Below, piece by piece: positions 8,998-17,457 of a DNA stretch of 34,462 nucleotides. The notes below the pieces were generated by a model that worked only from the letters and a program-made list of their open reading frames with translations, was not told the origin of the DNA and searched no databases. A program made the position numbers and the translations under genes. The number at the start of each line of letters is the position of its first letter. The first letter of the stretch is position 1. This DNA is from an uncultured Anaeroplasma sp. (GTDB lineage Bacteria; Bacillota_I; Bacilli_A; Acholeplasmatales; Anaeroplasmataceae): contig CANQDJ010000011.1 in the NCBI GenBank assembly GCA_947592005.1, positions 1 to 34,462 of the forward strand, given 5' to 3'.

Positions 8998-9322
8998 TTC
9001 GCACCAACCGTACAATCGTATTATTTTCTGTTTCCTCATAATGAACTTCATCGATTAAGGCATTAATAATCCCAAAATCATCATCAGAAGAACCTTCTCC
9101 CATCAACTGCCAACCATACTCTTCAATTTCCACATTTCTGCCGTTTTTAATATTGTCGGTGATAAACTTCTTTATTTTCTTATCCCACTTATTCATAGTA
9201 AACGTTAAAACACTCTTCTGTTCCGTTTGATTTACTTCCAACGTAAAATCCGAATCACAATTCTCTAAAATAAACAAGGAAAACTCTTGAATGATTTTAC
9301 ATATCTTTTCGTTTCTTTGCAT
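8990..9322 (-). CDS. Small ATPase-like protein, possible anti-sigma/GHKL remnant
   Basis: A 110-residue soluble protein with no membrane segment. Its C-terminus GIINALIDEVHYEETENN, followed by TIVRLVRN, resembles the last strand-helix part of RsbW-type GHKL ATPases, where a glycine is followed by helix, DEV, then a strand ending in VRL. I do not see a convincing N-box or G1 box, so this may be a minimal or degenerate relative, or a chance likeness. ATG 9322 is chosen because AAGGAGAG lies eight bases upstream; it overlaps the preceding gene by 26 bases. The function is unknown. Confidence 0.65.
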   Translation of the reverse strand: MQRNEKICKIIQEFSLFILENCDSDFTLEVNQTEQKSVLTFTMNKWDKKIKKFITDNIKNGRNVEIEEYGWQLMGEGSSDDDFGIINALIDEVHYEETENNTIVRLVRNE

Positions 9323-10610
9323 ACCTGTTTCTCTCCTTATGAAATATTCTTTCTCCACACACAACCAAAATAGACGCCTCAAATCCACAAGCCAATCCAT
9401 TATTATACAAATCAAATCCACCCTGTAAAGATATAACCAACGGGGTAAACACAATATGAATAAATCCACCTAATATACCATATATAAAACCATATTTCCC
9501 ACCAATCGGTGCCAATCCGGTTGCGAAAACAAAAGCGACCAACATATTGATATCCCGATATACCGATATTTCAAAATCCTGCCGAATAGCCATCTTTACA
9601 ACAATCGCCAACGCTCCACCTATCCAAACATACAGCGCATTTTTCAAATGTAATCCAAATGCCGTACACCCCAATATCGCAATAATACTTCCAAATAAAA
9701 TACCATTTAACGGGATAGACAAAATCATAAACAACAACAATAAAATCAATCCCAAAATTCCGAAATTCAACATTACCGGTTCTACTCCGTAATCTCGGAT
9801 ATAATCACTAACCAATCTTCCCGAACTCTTCATCATCGACCAATATTTAGGGAAAACATGAAAATCTCCCAAAATAGCCATTACAATAAATCCTCCCGAC
9901 ACGACACCCAACAAGATATAAAATATCATAGAATTATCTCCATTATAAAGATACACCGTATCGACCTTTAATCCACACAACTGAAATATCGCATAAAACA
10001 TAGCCGATAAAATACCTAAGGCAAATCCTGTATTATATAAATTATATCCCTCATGAAAAGAAATCGTATGTGATGTATAGGCGGGAATCAAAAATCCAAC
10101 CAACAATCCGCACCCGATTCCCAATGGAATCGAAATATAATACGGCAGTCCGAATCCAAAAATAGAATAACTGATCAACGGCGATATTCCGGTTGAAAAC
10201 AAAAGAGAAATAATCAAACTCTTTAAAGGAACTTTCTTAAACTTGGAAAAAAGCCAAATTCCAAAATAAATCGGCAAAGTATTTAATATATTCTTTCCAA
10301 AAAAAGAAAACCCACAAATCATAATCAAACCACTATATACCGGTCCCGATATCGAAACCTTTAAAACTTTAATCAAAATCAAATTAAATAACAACGTAGT
10401 TGCCACATTAAATAACGTCGCTCCGACTCCACCGATAAACACATAATCGGTCAAAAGAATCGATGAACTCATCAAAATCCGCTTATACCCTAAAAACATC
10501 TTCGGAAGCGGTTCAAAACAAAAACTCAAAACAAATAAAATGAAACAAAAGGGCTCTAAATACAAATCTCTATGAATATAACTTAACACATATCTCATCT
10601 TTTGTTTCAT
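9297..10610 (-). CDS. DUF1576-like polytopic membrane protein with internal duplication
   Basis: A 437-residue protein with about ten to twelve hydrophobic segments. Two halves are clearly repeated: first-half GFSFFGKNILNTLPIYFG matches second-half GCTAFGLHLKNALYVWIG, and HEGYNLYNTGFALGIL matches QGGFDLYNNGLACGFE. This fits the uncharacterised DUF1576 family as I remember it. Twofold repeats of this kind are typical of channel-like folds, but the substrate is unknown. It follows UppP by 11 bases. ATG 10610 is preferred over GTG 10619 because AGGTGA lies at good distance. A soluble ATPase-like protein overlaps its end. Confidence 0.75.
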   Translation of the reverse strand: MKQKMRYVLSYIHRDLYLEPFCFILFVLSFCFEPLPKMFLGYKRILMSSSILLTDYVFIGGVGATLFNVATTLLFNLILIKVLKVSISGPVYSGLIMICGFSFFGKNILNTLPIYFGIWLFSKFKKVPLKSLIISLLFSTGISPLISYSIFGFGLPYYISIPLGIGCGLLVGFLIPAYTSHTISFHEGYNLYNTGFALGILSAMFYAIFQLCGLKVDTVYLYNGDNSMIFYILLGVVSGGFIVMAILGDFHVFPKYWSMMKSSGRLVSDYIRDYGVEPVMLNFGILGLILLLLFMILSIPLNGILFGSIIAILGCTAFGLHLKNALYVWIGGALAIVVKMAIRQDFEISVYRDINMLVAFVFATGLAPIGGKYGFIYGILGGFIHIVFTPLVISLQGGFDLYNNGLACGFEASILVVCGERIFHKERNRYAKKRKDM

Positions 10611-10621
10611 TTTATTCACCT

Positions 10622-11491
10622 CTAAACACGAATAACATTACAAATAAACAAAATCAGTAACAAAATACCCAATACAATCCGGTATATACCAAACGGTTTA
10701 AAATCATGCTTCTTAATAAACGCCATTAAAAACCGAATAACCAACAAAGAAACACCAAAAGCCACAACACACCCAATTCCCAAAAACAAAATCTGAGAAC
10801 CGTCTAACATATTCCCATCTATAAAATACTTAACGCCCTTCAATAAAGACGCACCCAACATAACCGGTATAGACAAGAAAAAAGAAAACTCAGAAGCCAC
10901 TTCTCGATTACACAACAACAACATAGCCCCTAATATCGTAACTCCGCTTCTCGATGTTCCCGGAATCAATGCCAATAATTGAAAACACCCAATAAAAACA
11001 GCGGTTTTCCAAGATAACTGTCCCGTTTCATTGATTACAAAAGTCCTTTTTTTATTCCAAATCTCCAATCCAATAAACGCTATACCATATACAATTAACG
11101 TTATAGAAACCGTAATGCAATTATACAAATATTTATCCAAAATATCATCTAAAACCAACCCTACAATCGCCGCAGGCAAACAAGCAACAATAACTTTAGC
11201 CCACAACAACCAAACCGCATTTCTTTCTTCTTTCGTTTTCGTTCTGGTAGAATCTAGCAAAGATTTACCAAACGGATTTAATTTTCGGAAAAAACATACC
11301 ACTACCGCAAGAATTGCCCCTAATTGTATCACAACCAAAAACAAACTCCAAAACGCATGACCATACGCTTCCTCCACATTCAACAATTCCTCAAGAATAA
11401 TCAAATGTCCCGTACTACTTATCGGTAACCACTCGGTAATCCCTTCGACAATACCGAACAAAATCGCCTTTAAGACTTCTATAAATCCCAT
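10622..11491 (-). CDS. uppP: Undecaprenyl-diphosphate phosphatase
   Basis: UppP (BacA) hydrolyses undecaprenyl pyrophosphate to recycle the lipid carrier of wall synthesis and gives bacitracin resistance. The 289-residue length is typical. Both catalytic signatures are intact: EGITEWLPISSTGH (about 17-30) and GTSRSG (about 177-182), with about eight membrane helices. AAGGAGAG precedes the ATG and overlaps the stop of the upstream gene. A PAP2 phosphatase lies three genes downstream, so two unrelated families of possible carrier phosphatase share one operon. Confidence 0.96.
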   Translation of the reverse strand: MGFIEVLKAILFGIVEGITEWLPISSTGHLIILEELLNVEEAYGHAFWSLFLVVIQLGAILAVVVCFFRKLNPFGKSLLDSTRTKTKEERNAVWLLWAKVIVACLPAAIVGLVLDDILDKYLYNCITVSITLIVYGIAFIGLEIWNKKRTFVINETGQLSWKTAVFIGCFQLLALIPGTSRSGVTILGAMLLLCNREVASEFSFFLSIPVMLGASLLKGVKYFIDGNMLDGSQILFLGIGCVVAFGVSLLVIRFLMAFIKKHDFKPFGIYRIVLGILLLILFICNVIRV

Positions 11492-11502
11492 TTTCTCTCT
11501 CC

Positions 11503-11952
11503 TTAATATTTCTTACAATAATACAACTTCACAGCCAAATAAATCACAATATAACTCAATAAAACAATCAATAACGTATAAAACAACAACCTATGAATAA
11601 ATGCCGTAACAATCATCGCAATCCCAATCCCGTATATCGCAATCTTAATCGTCATAGAATCCGTCTTAAGTTTAATAAACCGAATCCGTTCATCATTTTT
11701 CTTCGTTAATTCTATGGTTGCGAAATCCACATTCATTAAAATACGGATATACGTATATATTTTTATTCCAATATACCCTTCCAACAACACCAATATTCCA
11801 TAACGGAATATAACCAAATCCGGAACGGCAGAATCCTTTGTTTGCGGAGCGAGTTCCAAAGCGACTAAAATAATAATCGGCAATATCGTCGATAAACTCA
11901 TAATAATCAATTTTATTTTTGATATCTTTCTTAAATGTTCTAACGTTTCCAT
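11503..11952 (-). CDS. Small four-helix membrane protein paired with XRE regulator
   Basis: A 149-residue protein with four predicted membrane helices (about 15-33, 47-67, 102-122, 125-142) and a charged cytosolic loop in the middle. I do not recognise a named family. It begins one base after the stop of a 66-residue XRE regulator. This regulator plus small membrane protein pairing is common in Firmicutes, where the membrane partner is thought to sense or modulate the regulator; that role is inferred here. Confidence 0.75.
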   Translation of the reverse strand: METLEHLRKISKIKLIIMSLSTILPIIILVALELAPQTKDSAVPDLVIFRYGILVLLEGYIGIKIYTYIRILMNVDFATIELTKKNDERIRFIKLKTDSMTIKIAIYGIGIAMIVTAFIHRLLFYTLLIVLLSYIVIYLAVKLYYCKKY

Positions 11953-11953
11953 A

Positions 11954-12154
11954 TTACTCTTTCTCCTCTAACATAAAAATACTTTCTACAGGAACTTGAA
12001 AAACTTTCGCAATTTTCAAGGCTAGCGGTAATGACGCAATATATTTCCCTTGTTCAATCGAAATGATTGTCTGGCGGGTTACTCCTACTTTCTTTGCCAA
12101 ATCCTCTTGCGTCAATTTCATTCCTTTTCTAAATTTATACACTTCATTTTTCAT
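11954..12154 (-). CDS. XRE/Cro-type HTH regulator
   Basis: A 66-residue DNA-binding protein consisting only of a Cro/C1 helix-turn-helix: MKLTQEDLAKKVGVTRQTII (about 12-31), followed by SIEQGKYIASLPLALKIAKV. ATG 12154 has GGAGGAG upstream and is preferred over GTG 12160. It sits 11 bases after the M3 peptidase and one base before a membrane protein. No separate promoter is visible, so it is probably cotranscribed and may autoregulate the pair. Confidence 0.9.
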   Translation of the reverse strand: MKNEVYKFRKGMKLTQEDLAKKVGVTRQTIISIEQGKYIASLPLALKIAKVFQVPVESIFMLEEKE

Positions 12155-12165
12155 AGGCACTCCTC

Positions 12166-13854
12166 CTACAATTTAATCTTTTGAATCACAGGTAAAAGTC
12201 TATTCACTATATTTTGAATACTTCCTTCTTTAAAAGGATTATGTAATCCGGCTTCTTTCAACAATTCCAAAAAAGACATACTGCCACCCAATTTACATAA
12301 ATGAACATACCGACTCCAAGCCTCTTCTCGATTATCCAAACTATCCAAATAAAACTCCAATGCACAAACTTGGGCAAGCGTATAATCTATATAATAAAAC
12401 GGAGAAGAGAAAATATGTCCTTGATTGAACCAAAAGGCCCCTTTTTCATACATTTCCATTCCTTCCATATCTCTCCAAGGCGTGTACATCTTCTCGCATT
12501 TCTTCCACATTTTCTTTCTCTGTTCTGCACAAGCATCGGGATTTTCATACACCATATGTTGAAAATGATCAACACAAACCCCATACGGTATAAATATCAA
12601 CGCATTATTCATATGAGATATTTTATATTTCTTTTCCTCTCCCTCAAAAAACAACTCTATCCAAGGATACGCAAAAAATTCCATAGACATCGAATGAATT
12701 TCACACGCCTCACTGGTAGGCCAACCCAAATCCGGATTTTCAATCGTATTTCGACAACAATACGCCATAAAAGCGTGTCCTGCCTCATGCGTTAAAACAT
12801 CGACATCTCCCTTTGTCCCATTAAAATTAGAAAAGATAAACGGGGCCTTATGATTTGGAATATATGTACAATATCCACCATTTGCCTTTTTTGGTTTCGT
12901 TTCCAAATCCAAAAGATTTTCCTCTACCATAAATTCAAAAAATTCTTTGGTTTCCTTTGACATTTCACAATACATTTTCAACGCCTTTTGAACCAACTCA
13001 TCTTTATTTCCTTTAGGAACGGGATTCCCATCTAAAAATTCCAACCCCAAATCATAAAACTTTCCTTCCGGACAATGAATTCTTTCCAAATTCTCTTTTA
13101 TAATATTCTCTACAACCGGAACCAACGTTTTTAAAACCTGTTTCCTATATTTATCAACATCGACCTTATCATAATCCGTTCTACCCATCAACGCATATCC
13201 CAAATCGATAAAATTCTCATAGCCTAATTTCTTTGCCATATCCGTCCTTATATGAACCAATTTATCATATATCGTATCGATTTTCTCTTCATTTTCCTTC
13301 AAAAATTCATTGATTTTCATCATAGCATTTTTTCGCATTTCTCTATCAGTAGAAGATAAATACTTACGGATTTGATTCAAATTATTTACTTTCCCGTCAA
13401 ACTCAATCTGGGCGGAAGCCATTATTTTATCATATTCTAAAGACAATTTACTTTCTTCCGTCAATAAACCCATAATCGATTCATCAAACGTTTTTAAAGA
13501 TAAATCCATTCTTTTAAACCAATAAGAACCATATATCTTTTCCAATTCTTTTCGTAAAGAATGTTGAGTTAAAACTGTAGATAGCGTATGATTACAAGCA
13601 TTTAAAATAACGCCTTCTTCTTGAATAAATTCCACTTCTTTTTCATAAAACGCATCTTGCGTATCAATACTATTTCGAATAAACGCAATCGTTTCCATAG
13701 ACATTTCTTCCGCTTTTATCGCAAAAATCTCTTTTAACGCTTCTTGAATTTCTTCTATTTTATTACTATCTTTAATTCGTTGTGTCCATACTTCCAACTG
13801 CCTCGCAATACCGGAAAAATCCGGTCTTTGATACACATATTCTTCAAATTTCAT
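12166..13854 (-). CDS. M3-family oligoendopeptidase
   Basis: A 562-residue cytoplasmic zinc metallopeptidase that degrades short peptides. The catalytic HEAGH (about 354-358) lies in DVLTHEAGHAFMAY, the usual HExxH of thimet-like M3 enzymes, and length and sequence fit the group of M3 oligoendopeptidases distinct from classical PepF. ATG 13854 is preferred because AGGAG lies seven bases upstream; TTG 13878 precedes that site. It opens a minus-strand series of ten genes with gaps of 17 bases or less. Confidence 0.93.
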   Translation of the reverse strand: MKFEEYVYQRPDFSGIARQLEVWTQRIKDSNKIEEIQEALKEIFAIKAEEMSMETIAFIRNSIDTQDAFYEKEVEFIQEEGVILNACNHTLSTVLTQHSLRKELEKIYGSYWFKRMDLSLKTFDESIMGLLTEESKLSLEYDKIMASAQIEFDGKVNNLNQIRKYLSSTDREMRKNAMMKINEFLKENEEKIDTIYDKLVHIRTDMAKKLGYENFIDLGYALMGRTDYDKVDVDKYRKQVLKTLVPVVENIIKENLERIHCPEGKFYDLGLEFLDGNPVPKGNKDELVQKALKMYCEMSKETKEFFEFMVEENLLDLETKPKKANGGYCTYIPNHKAPFIFSNFNGTKGDVDVLTHEAGHAFMAYCCRNTIENPDLGWPTSEACEIHSMSMEFFAYPWIELFFEGEEKKYKISHMNNALIFIPYGVCVDHFQHMVYENPDACAEQRKKMWKKCEKMYTPWRDMEGMEMYEKGAFWFNQGHIFSSPFYYIDYTLAQVCALEFYLDSLDNREEAWSRYVHLCKLGGSMSFLELLKEAGLHNPFKEGSIQNIVNRLLPVIQKIKL

Positions 13855-14016
13855 TGCCATTCTCCTTATATTAGACAATTATAATATTCTTAATCCTTTT
13901 TCTTATTATACACGAATTCGAAAAGGATTTCATTAAAAACAAACATTTCCTCCAAAAAACGAGAAAGATACCTTATTCCTCTTTCCAACATAAAATAAAA
14001 TAGAGAAAGGAATACT
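13855..14016. promoter_or_regulatory. Divergent promoter region with inverted repeat
   Basis: This separates the M3 peptidase operon from the plus-strand gene at 14017. It holds two TATAAT boxes on the minus strand (13878-13883 and 13905-13910), neither with a good -35, and an inverted repeat AATCCTTTT/AAAAGGATT (13892-13930) around the upstream one, which could be an operator. On the plus strand I see AT-rich sequence and an AAAGGA ribosome binding site. Confidence 0.4.
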
Positions 14017-14586
14017 ATGATGCCCTATTATGATTTAGAATACCACAAACAAAATAACCGAAGCCATATCTTACCGAACATTTTAAACGGAGCCAAACAA
14101 GGCGTATTAAGCCAATTTATAGCGGATATCGTTTTATCGATTCTTCTCTATAACGAAACCATCGTCATTGAAGATATCGAAATCAGCGAAATTCCTGCCT
14201 ATTATGCCGCCGTAATCAGCGGAATGACCGTAGCGTTTTTAATGATCTATATGGATTCATTCGCCGTAGCCTTATTTTCCACATTAACTTACGCCTTTAT
14301 TTTCGAACTATTGGATTCCCAAATCCATCAAACAGAATTCTACCTTCGTCCTGCCGAAATTATATTTGATACCGGTGTTTCCCTTATTTTAATCTATTGT
14401 TTCGATCCGGTTGCCCATAATCAATATCAAAGATATCGAGAAAAAAGACACTTCATCGAACCAATCCATCAAAGAATGGATCGAAATATGGCTCAAAATA
14501 TCTTTATTATCGTATTAGTCAATACCTATGGTTTCTTAAAACTTCAAGAAGAAAAACAAAAAGGGGAAACTTCCCCTACAACTTAA
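14017..14586 (+). CDS. Membrane protein of unknown function
   Basis: A 189-residue protein with a hydrophilic N-terminus, three or four hydrophobic segments (about 35-50, 63-85, 87-105, 118-135) and a charged C-terminal tail. The central hydrophobic arrangement faintly resembles YitT-type proteins, but I cannot assign a family. AGGA lies five bases before the ATG. It is a single plus-strand gene between divergent and convergent minus-strand units. Its last 11 bases overlap the 3' end of prfA, and its 3' coding sequence carries the prfA terminator. Confidence 0.7.
   Translation: MMPYYDLEYHKQNNRSHILPNILNGAKQGVLSQFIADIVLSILLYNETIVIEDIEISEIPAYYAAVISGMTVAFLMIYMDSFAVALFSTLTYAFIFELLDSQIHQTEFYLRPAEIIFDTGVSLILIYCFDPVAHNQYQRYREKRHFIEPIHQRMDRNMAQNIFIIVLVNTYGFLKLQEEKQKGETSPTT
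14553..14577 (-). terminator. prfA operon terminator inside the convergent gene
   Basis: On the minus strand AGGGGA/TCCCCT with a four-base loop (14562-14577) is followed by a T-rich run (complement of 14553-14561). The stem overlaps the prfA TAG stop. Confidence 0.65.
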
Positions 14587-15652
14587 CGGCTTCCTGAGCG
14601 GAAAGTTTTCTTTTTTGATCTTCCGCTATCAATTCCTGAATAACCAAATCCAACTTACCCTCAATTACAGCATCTAACCGATTAATTGTAAATCCGATTC
14701 GATGATCCGTTACTCTATTTTGCGGATAATTATACGTCCTTATTTTCTCACTTCTATCGCCCTTTCCAATCAAAGACTGCCGAGTAGCCCCTTCCGCTTC
14801 TTCTTTTTCCCGAACCAACTGATCATATAATCTTGTCGTCAAAAGTTGTAAAGCTGCAGCCTTATTTTCATGTTGAGAACGATTGGTTTGACACGCTACC
14901 GATAACCCTGTCGGAATATGGGTAACCCGAACGGCAGAATACGTCGTATTAACTCCTTGTCCGCCCGGACCGGAAGAACAAAACGTATCGACACGAATAT
15001 CATTCATATCTAATTGAAAATCAATTTCACTTGCCTCCGGCATTACCAAAACCGTCGCTACAGACGTATGAATTCGTCCCTGAGATTCCGTTGCGGGAAC
15101 CCGTTGAACCCGATGAGCACCGGATTCATATTTTAAAAACGAATAAACCATATCTCCACTAACCATAAACTGAATTTGAGAATAACCTCCCATTTCAGAT
15201 GGCATAGCATCTACCACTTGAATTTTCCAACCTTTTGTTTCGGCATATTTAGAATACATTCTAAACAAATCTCCCGCAAAAATATTCGCTTCATCTCCGC
15301 CGACCGCACCACGAATCTCCACAACAACATTCTTTTCATCATTGGGATCTTTCGGCAACAACAAAACCTTGATTTCTTCGGTAATCTCACTCAATCTCGC
15401 TTCGGTTTCTTCCAACTCCGCTTGTGCCATTTCTGCCATTTCCAAATCATTGGACTTCTTCATTTCTTTTAAATCCGGAATAGCGGATTCCAACTTCTTT
15501 TGTTCCCGATATAAAACAACCACTTTTTCCAAAGAACGTTGTTCCTTCGAAAGTTCCGTCAACTTCTTTACATCACTGACAATCTCCGGTTGCATCAACA
15601 AAGAATTAATCTCTTCATACCGCTCTTCCATAATTTTTAAACGATCTGTCAT
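14576..15652 (-). CDS. prfA: Peptide chain release factor 1
   Basis: RF1 reads UAA and UAG stops and triggers peptide release. The 358-residue protein has the catalytic GGQ (about 227, in GPGGQGVNTTYSAVRVTHIP) and the stop-reading PAT tripeptide (about 184) in RVPATESQGRIHTS, which distinguishes it from RF2. It starts in an ATGA overlap with the dnaB stop, so it is translationally coupled to the replicative helicase. The prmC methylase gene often found after prfA is absent here. Confidence 0.97.
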   Translation of the reverse strand: MTDRLKIMEERYEEINSLLMQPEIVSDVKKLTELSKEQRSLEKVVVLYREQKKLESAIPDLKEMKKSNDLEMAEMAQAELEETEARLSEITEEIKVLLLPKDPNDEKNVVVEIRGAVGGDEANIFAGDLFRMYSKYAETKGWKIQVVDAMPSEMGGYSQIQFMVSGDMVYSFLKYESGAHRVQRVPATESQGRIHTSVATVLVMPEASEIDFQLDMNDIRVDTFCSSGPGGQGVNTTYSAVRVTHIPTGLSVACQTNRSQHENKAAALQLLTTRLYDQLVREKEEAEGATRQSLIGKGDRSEKIRTYNYPQNRVTDHRIGFTINRLDAVIEGKLDLVIQELIAEDQKRKLSAQEAVKL

Positions 15653-17004
15653 ACTGTTCCCTCACCATTATATTCCATGAATTTTTGAAGTGCACCGGTG
15701 AAAGAAAACTTTAATCCTTCTTCCGTAGAAGTTGAACCCGAACGATTCTTCGCAATAATCACATTCACCAATCCCTTTATAGCCGTAGGATCATTATAAT
15801 ATTCTCCACGATACAAAAATAAAATAATATCCGCATCTTGTTCAATAGAACCTGACTCTCTCAAATCCGACATAATCGGTCTTTTATTCTCTCTTTTATC
15901 TACTTCACGAGATAACTGTGATAATGCCAAAACCGGCACTTCCAATTCTCTTGCCATCAATTTTAAATTTCTCGAAATCCTAGAAATCTTCTCTTGTTGA
16001 GAAGCCTTTTGACTACTTAAATCACTTTCAATCAACTGAAGATAATCTACCACAACAAAATCCAATCCGCTATCCGCTTTCAATTTTCGGCACTTTGCCC
16101 GTATGGAAGCAATCGAAGAATCGGAAGAATCATCAAAAAACAAATTTAATTCCCCCAACTTCGAACAACTTGTCGTAAACCTTACCCATGCAGATTGATC
16201 CATCTTTCCTGTTTTGATTTTTCCCAGTTCGACAGATCCGTCTGCCGCAATCAATCGCTCGGCCAGTTGTTCCGCCGACATTTCCAAAGAAAATATAGCC
16301 ACAGAAGCCTTTCCACCCTTATTCTTTTCAGCGATATTCAATGCCAAATTCAACGCCATTGCCGATTTACCGACACTGGTTCTTGCGGCAAGAATAATAA
16401 GTTGACCACTTTGAAAACCTTGTGTATATCGATTCAAAGAAGGAAATCCCGTATCCAAACCGATAATTTCGCTTTTCATTGTAGCGTTCTTTTCCGTATT
16501 TTTTAAAACCTCTTTGGAAACCTGTTTAATCGTACGGAAAGAATCCACTCTTCTTCTACTAGAAAGTTCGAAAATGCTCTTTTCCACATTTTCCAAATAA
16601 TCAAAAACCCCCGTTTTATTATCATAACCCTTTTGAGCCAAATTATTTAACGTATAAATCGTATTTCTTCTCAACGAAGCATTCTGAATCAAATCAATAT
16701 ATGTATCTACATTGGCAGTAGAATAACTGAAATCGGCAATCTTGGAAATATAATCCGTTCCTCCGCATTGTTCCAAAATATGAGCGGAAGAAAGAGAAGT
16801 CAAAACCGTTGCCGGATCAATATGTTTCCCTTCCTTATATAACGATACCATCGTCTTATATATTAACCGATTCTTCACATCATAAAAATCATCAGGCACC
16901 AAAATATCCGCCGATTGAATGATGACACTTTCATCTAAAAAAATACTTCCAATTAACGCAATCTCGGCTTCCATTTCATATGGAATCGTAGGAGCATTCA
17001 TCAT
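15649..17004 (-). CDS. dnaB: Replicative DNA helicase
   Basis: DnaB/DnaC hexameric 5'-3' helicase of the replication fork. The 451-residue protein has the N-terminal DnaB domain (about 8-110) and a RecA-like domain with Walker A ARTSVGKSAMA (about 200-210), Walker B VVVDYLQLI and the C-terminal segments SQLSREVDKRENKRPIMSD and FLYRGEYY. Two adjacent ATGs (17004 and 17001) follow GGAGGG; the second has better spacing. It lies nine bases after the L9 stop, in the usual rplI-dnaB order of Bacilli. Confidence 0.97.
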   Translation of the reverse strand: MMNAPTIPYEMEAEIALIGSIFLDESVIIQSADILVPDDFYDVKNRLIYKTMVSLYKEGKHIDPATVLTSLSSAHILEQCGGTDYISKIADFSYSTANVDTYIDLIQNASLRRNTIYTLNNLAQKGYDNKTGVFDYLENVEKSIFELSSRRRVDSFRTIKQVSKEVLKNTEKNATMKSEIIGLDTGFPSLNRYTQGFQSGQLIILAARTSVGKSAMALNLALNIAEKNKGGKASVAIFSLEMSAEQLAERLIAADGSVELGKIKTGKMDQSAWVRFTTSCSKLGELNLFFDDSSDSSIASIRAKCRKLKADSGLDFVVVDYLQLIESDLSSQKASQQEKISRISRNLKLMARELEVPVLALSQLSREVDKRENKRPIMSDLRESGSIEQDADIILFLYRGEYYNDPTAIKGLVNVIIAKNRSGSTSTEEGLKFSFTGALQKFMEYNGEGTV

Positions 17005-17013
17005 ATCCCTCCA

Positions 17014-17457
17014 TTACTTTTCAATAACATTAATTTCAAACGTAGCGACAATATCCTTATCCAATCGAACACTTGCGGTAAAAATACCAACAGAATTAAT
17101 TTCGGCAGGAAGTTCTACCTTCCTCTTATCCAAATGAATTCCCGTTTGAGCCTCAAATTCATCACAAACCAATTTCGTGGTAATATGTCCGAAATTCTTT
17201 CCGTCCGCACCTACTTTAATATAAATAGAGATAAATTTACCTTGAATCTCACTCTTTAATTTATTCAAAACATCTCTCTTATGCTCTTCCGCAATCCGTT
17301 CTTCTTCTTTCTGTTTTTCCAATTCCTGTAAATTCTCCATCGTCGCCATAACCGCTAATTTATTGGTAATCAAATAATTCCCATACCCGTTGGCAACATC
17401 AATAATTTCGTCCTTTTTCCCTTTTCCTTTTACATCACTCAACAAAATTACTTTCAT
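17014..17457 (-). CDS. rplI: Ribosomal protein bL9, C-terminal part of fusion with its own internal start
   Basis: A full 147-residue bL9: N-domain [20 protein letters not shown] with NGYGNYLI, a long connecting helix, and the C-domain [16 protein letters not shown] with a KRKVELP-type end. The ATG at 17457 lies five to eight bases after AAGGAGAGG (17463-17471), one of the best Shine-Dalgarno sites in the window, although it is inside the gdpP reading frame. I infer that free L9 is made from this internal start in addition to, or instead of, the fusion. Confidence 0.85.
   Translation of the reverse strand: MKVILLSDVKGKGKKDEIIDVANGYGNYLITNKLAVMATMENLQELEKQKEEERIAEEHKRDVLNKLKSEIQGKFISIYIKVGADGKNFGHITTKLVCDEFEAQTGIHLDKRKVELPAEINSVGIFTASVRLDKDIVATFEINVIEK

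Noticed and set aside
12301-12795. 164-codon plus-strand ORF opposite the M3 peptidase
   Set aside because: Antisense shadow with low-complexity His/Phe/Ile composition and no ribosome binding site.
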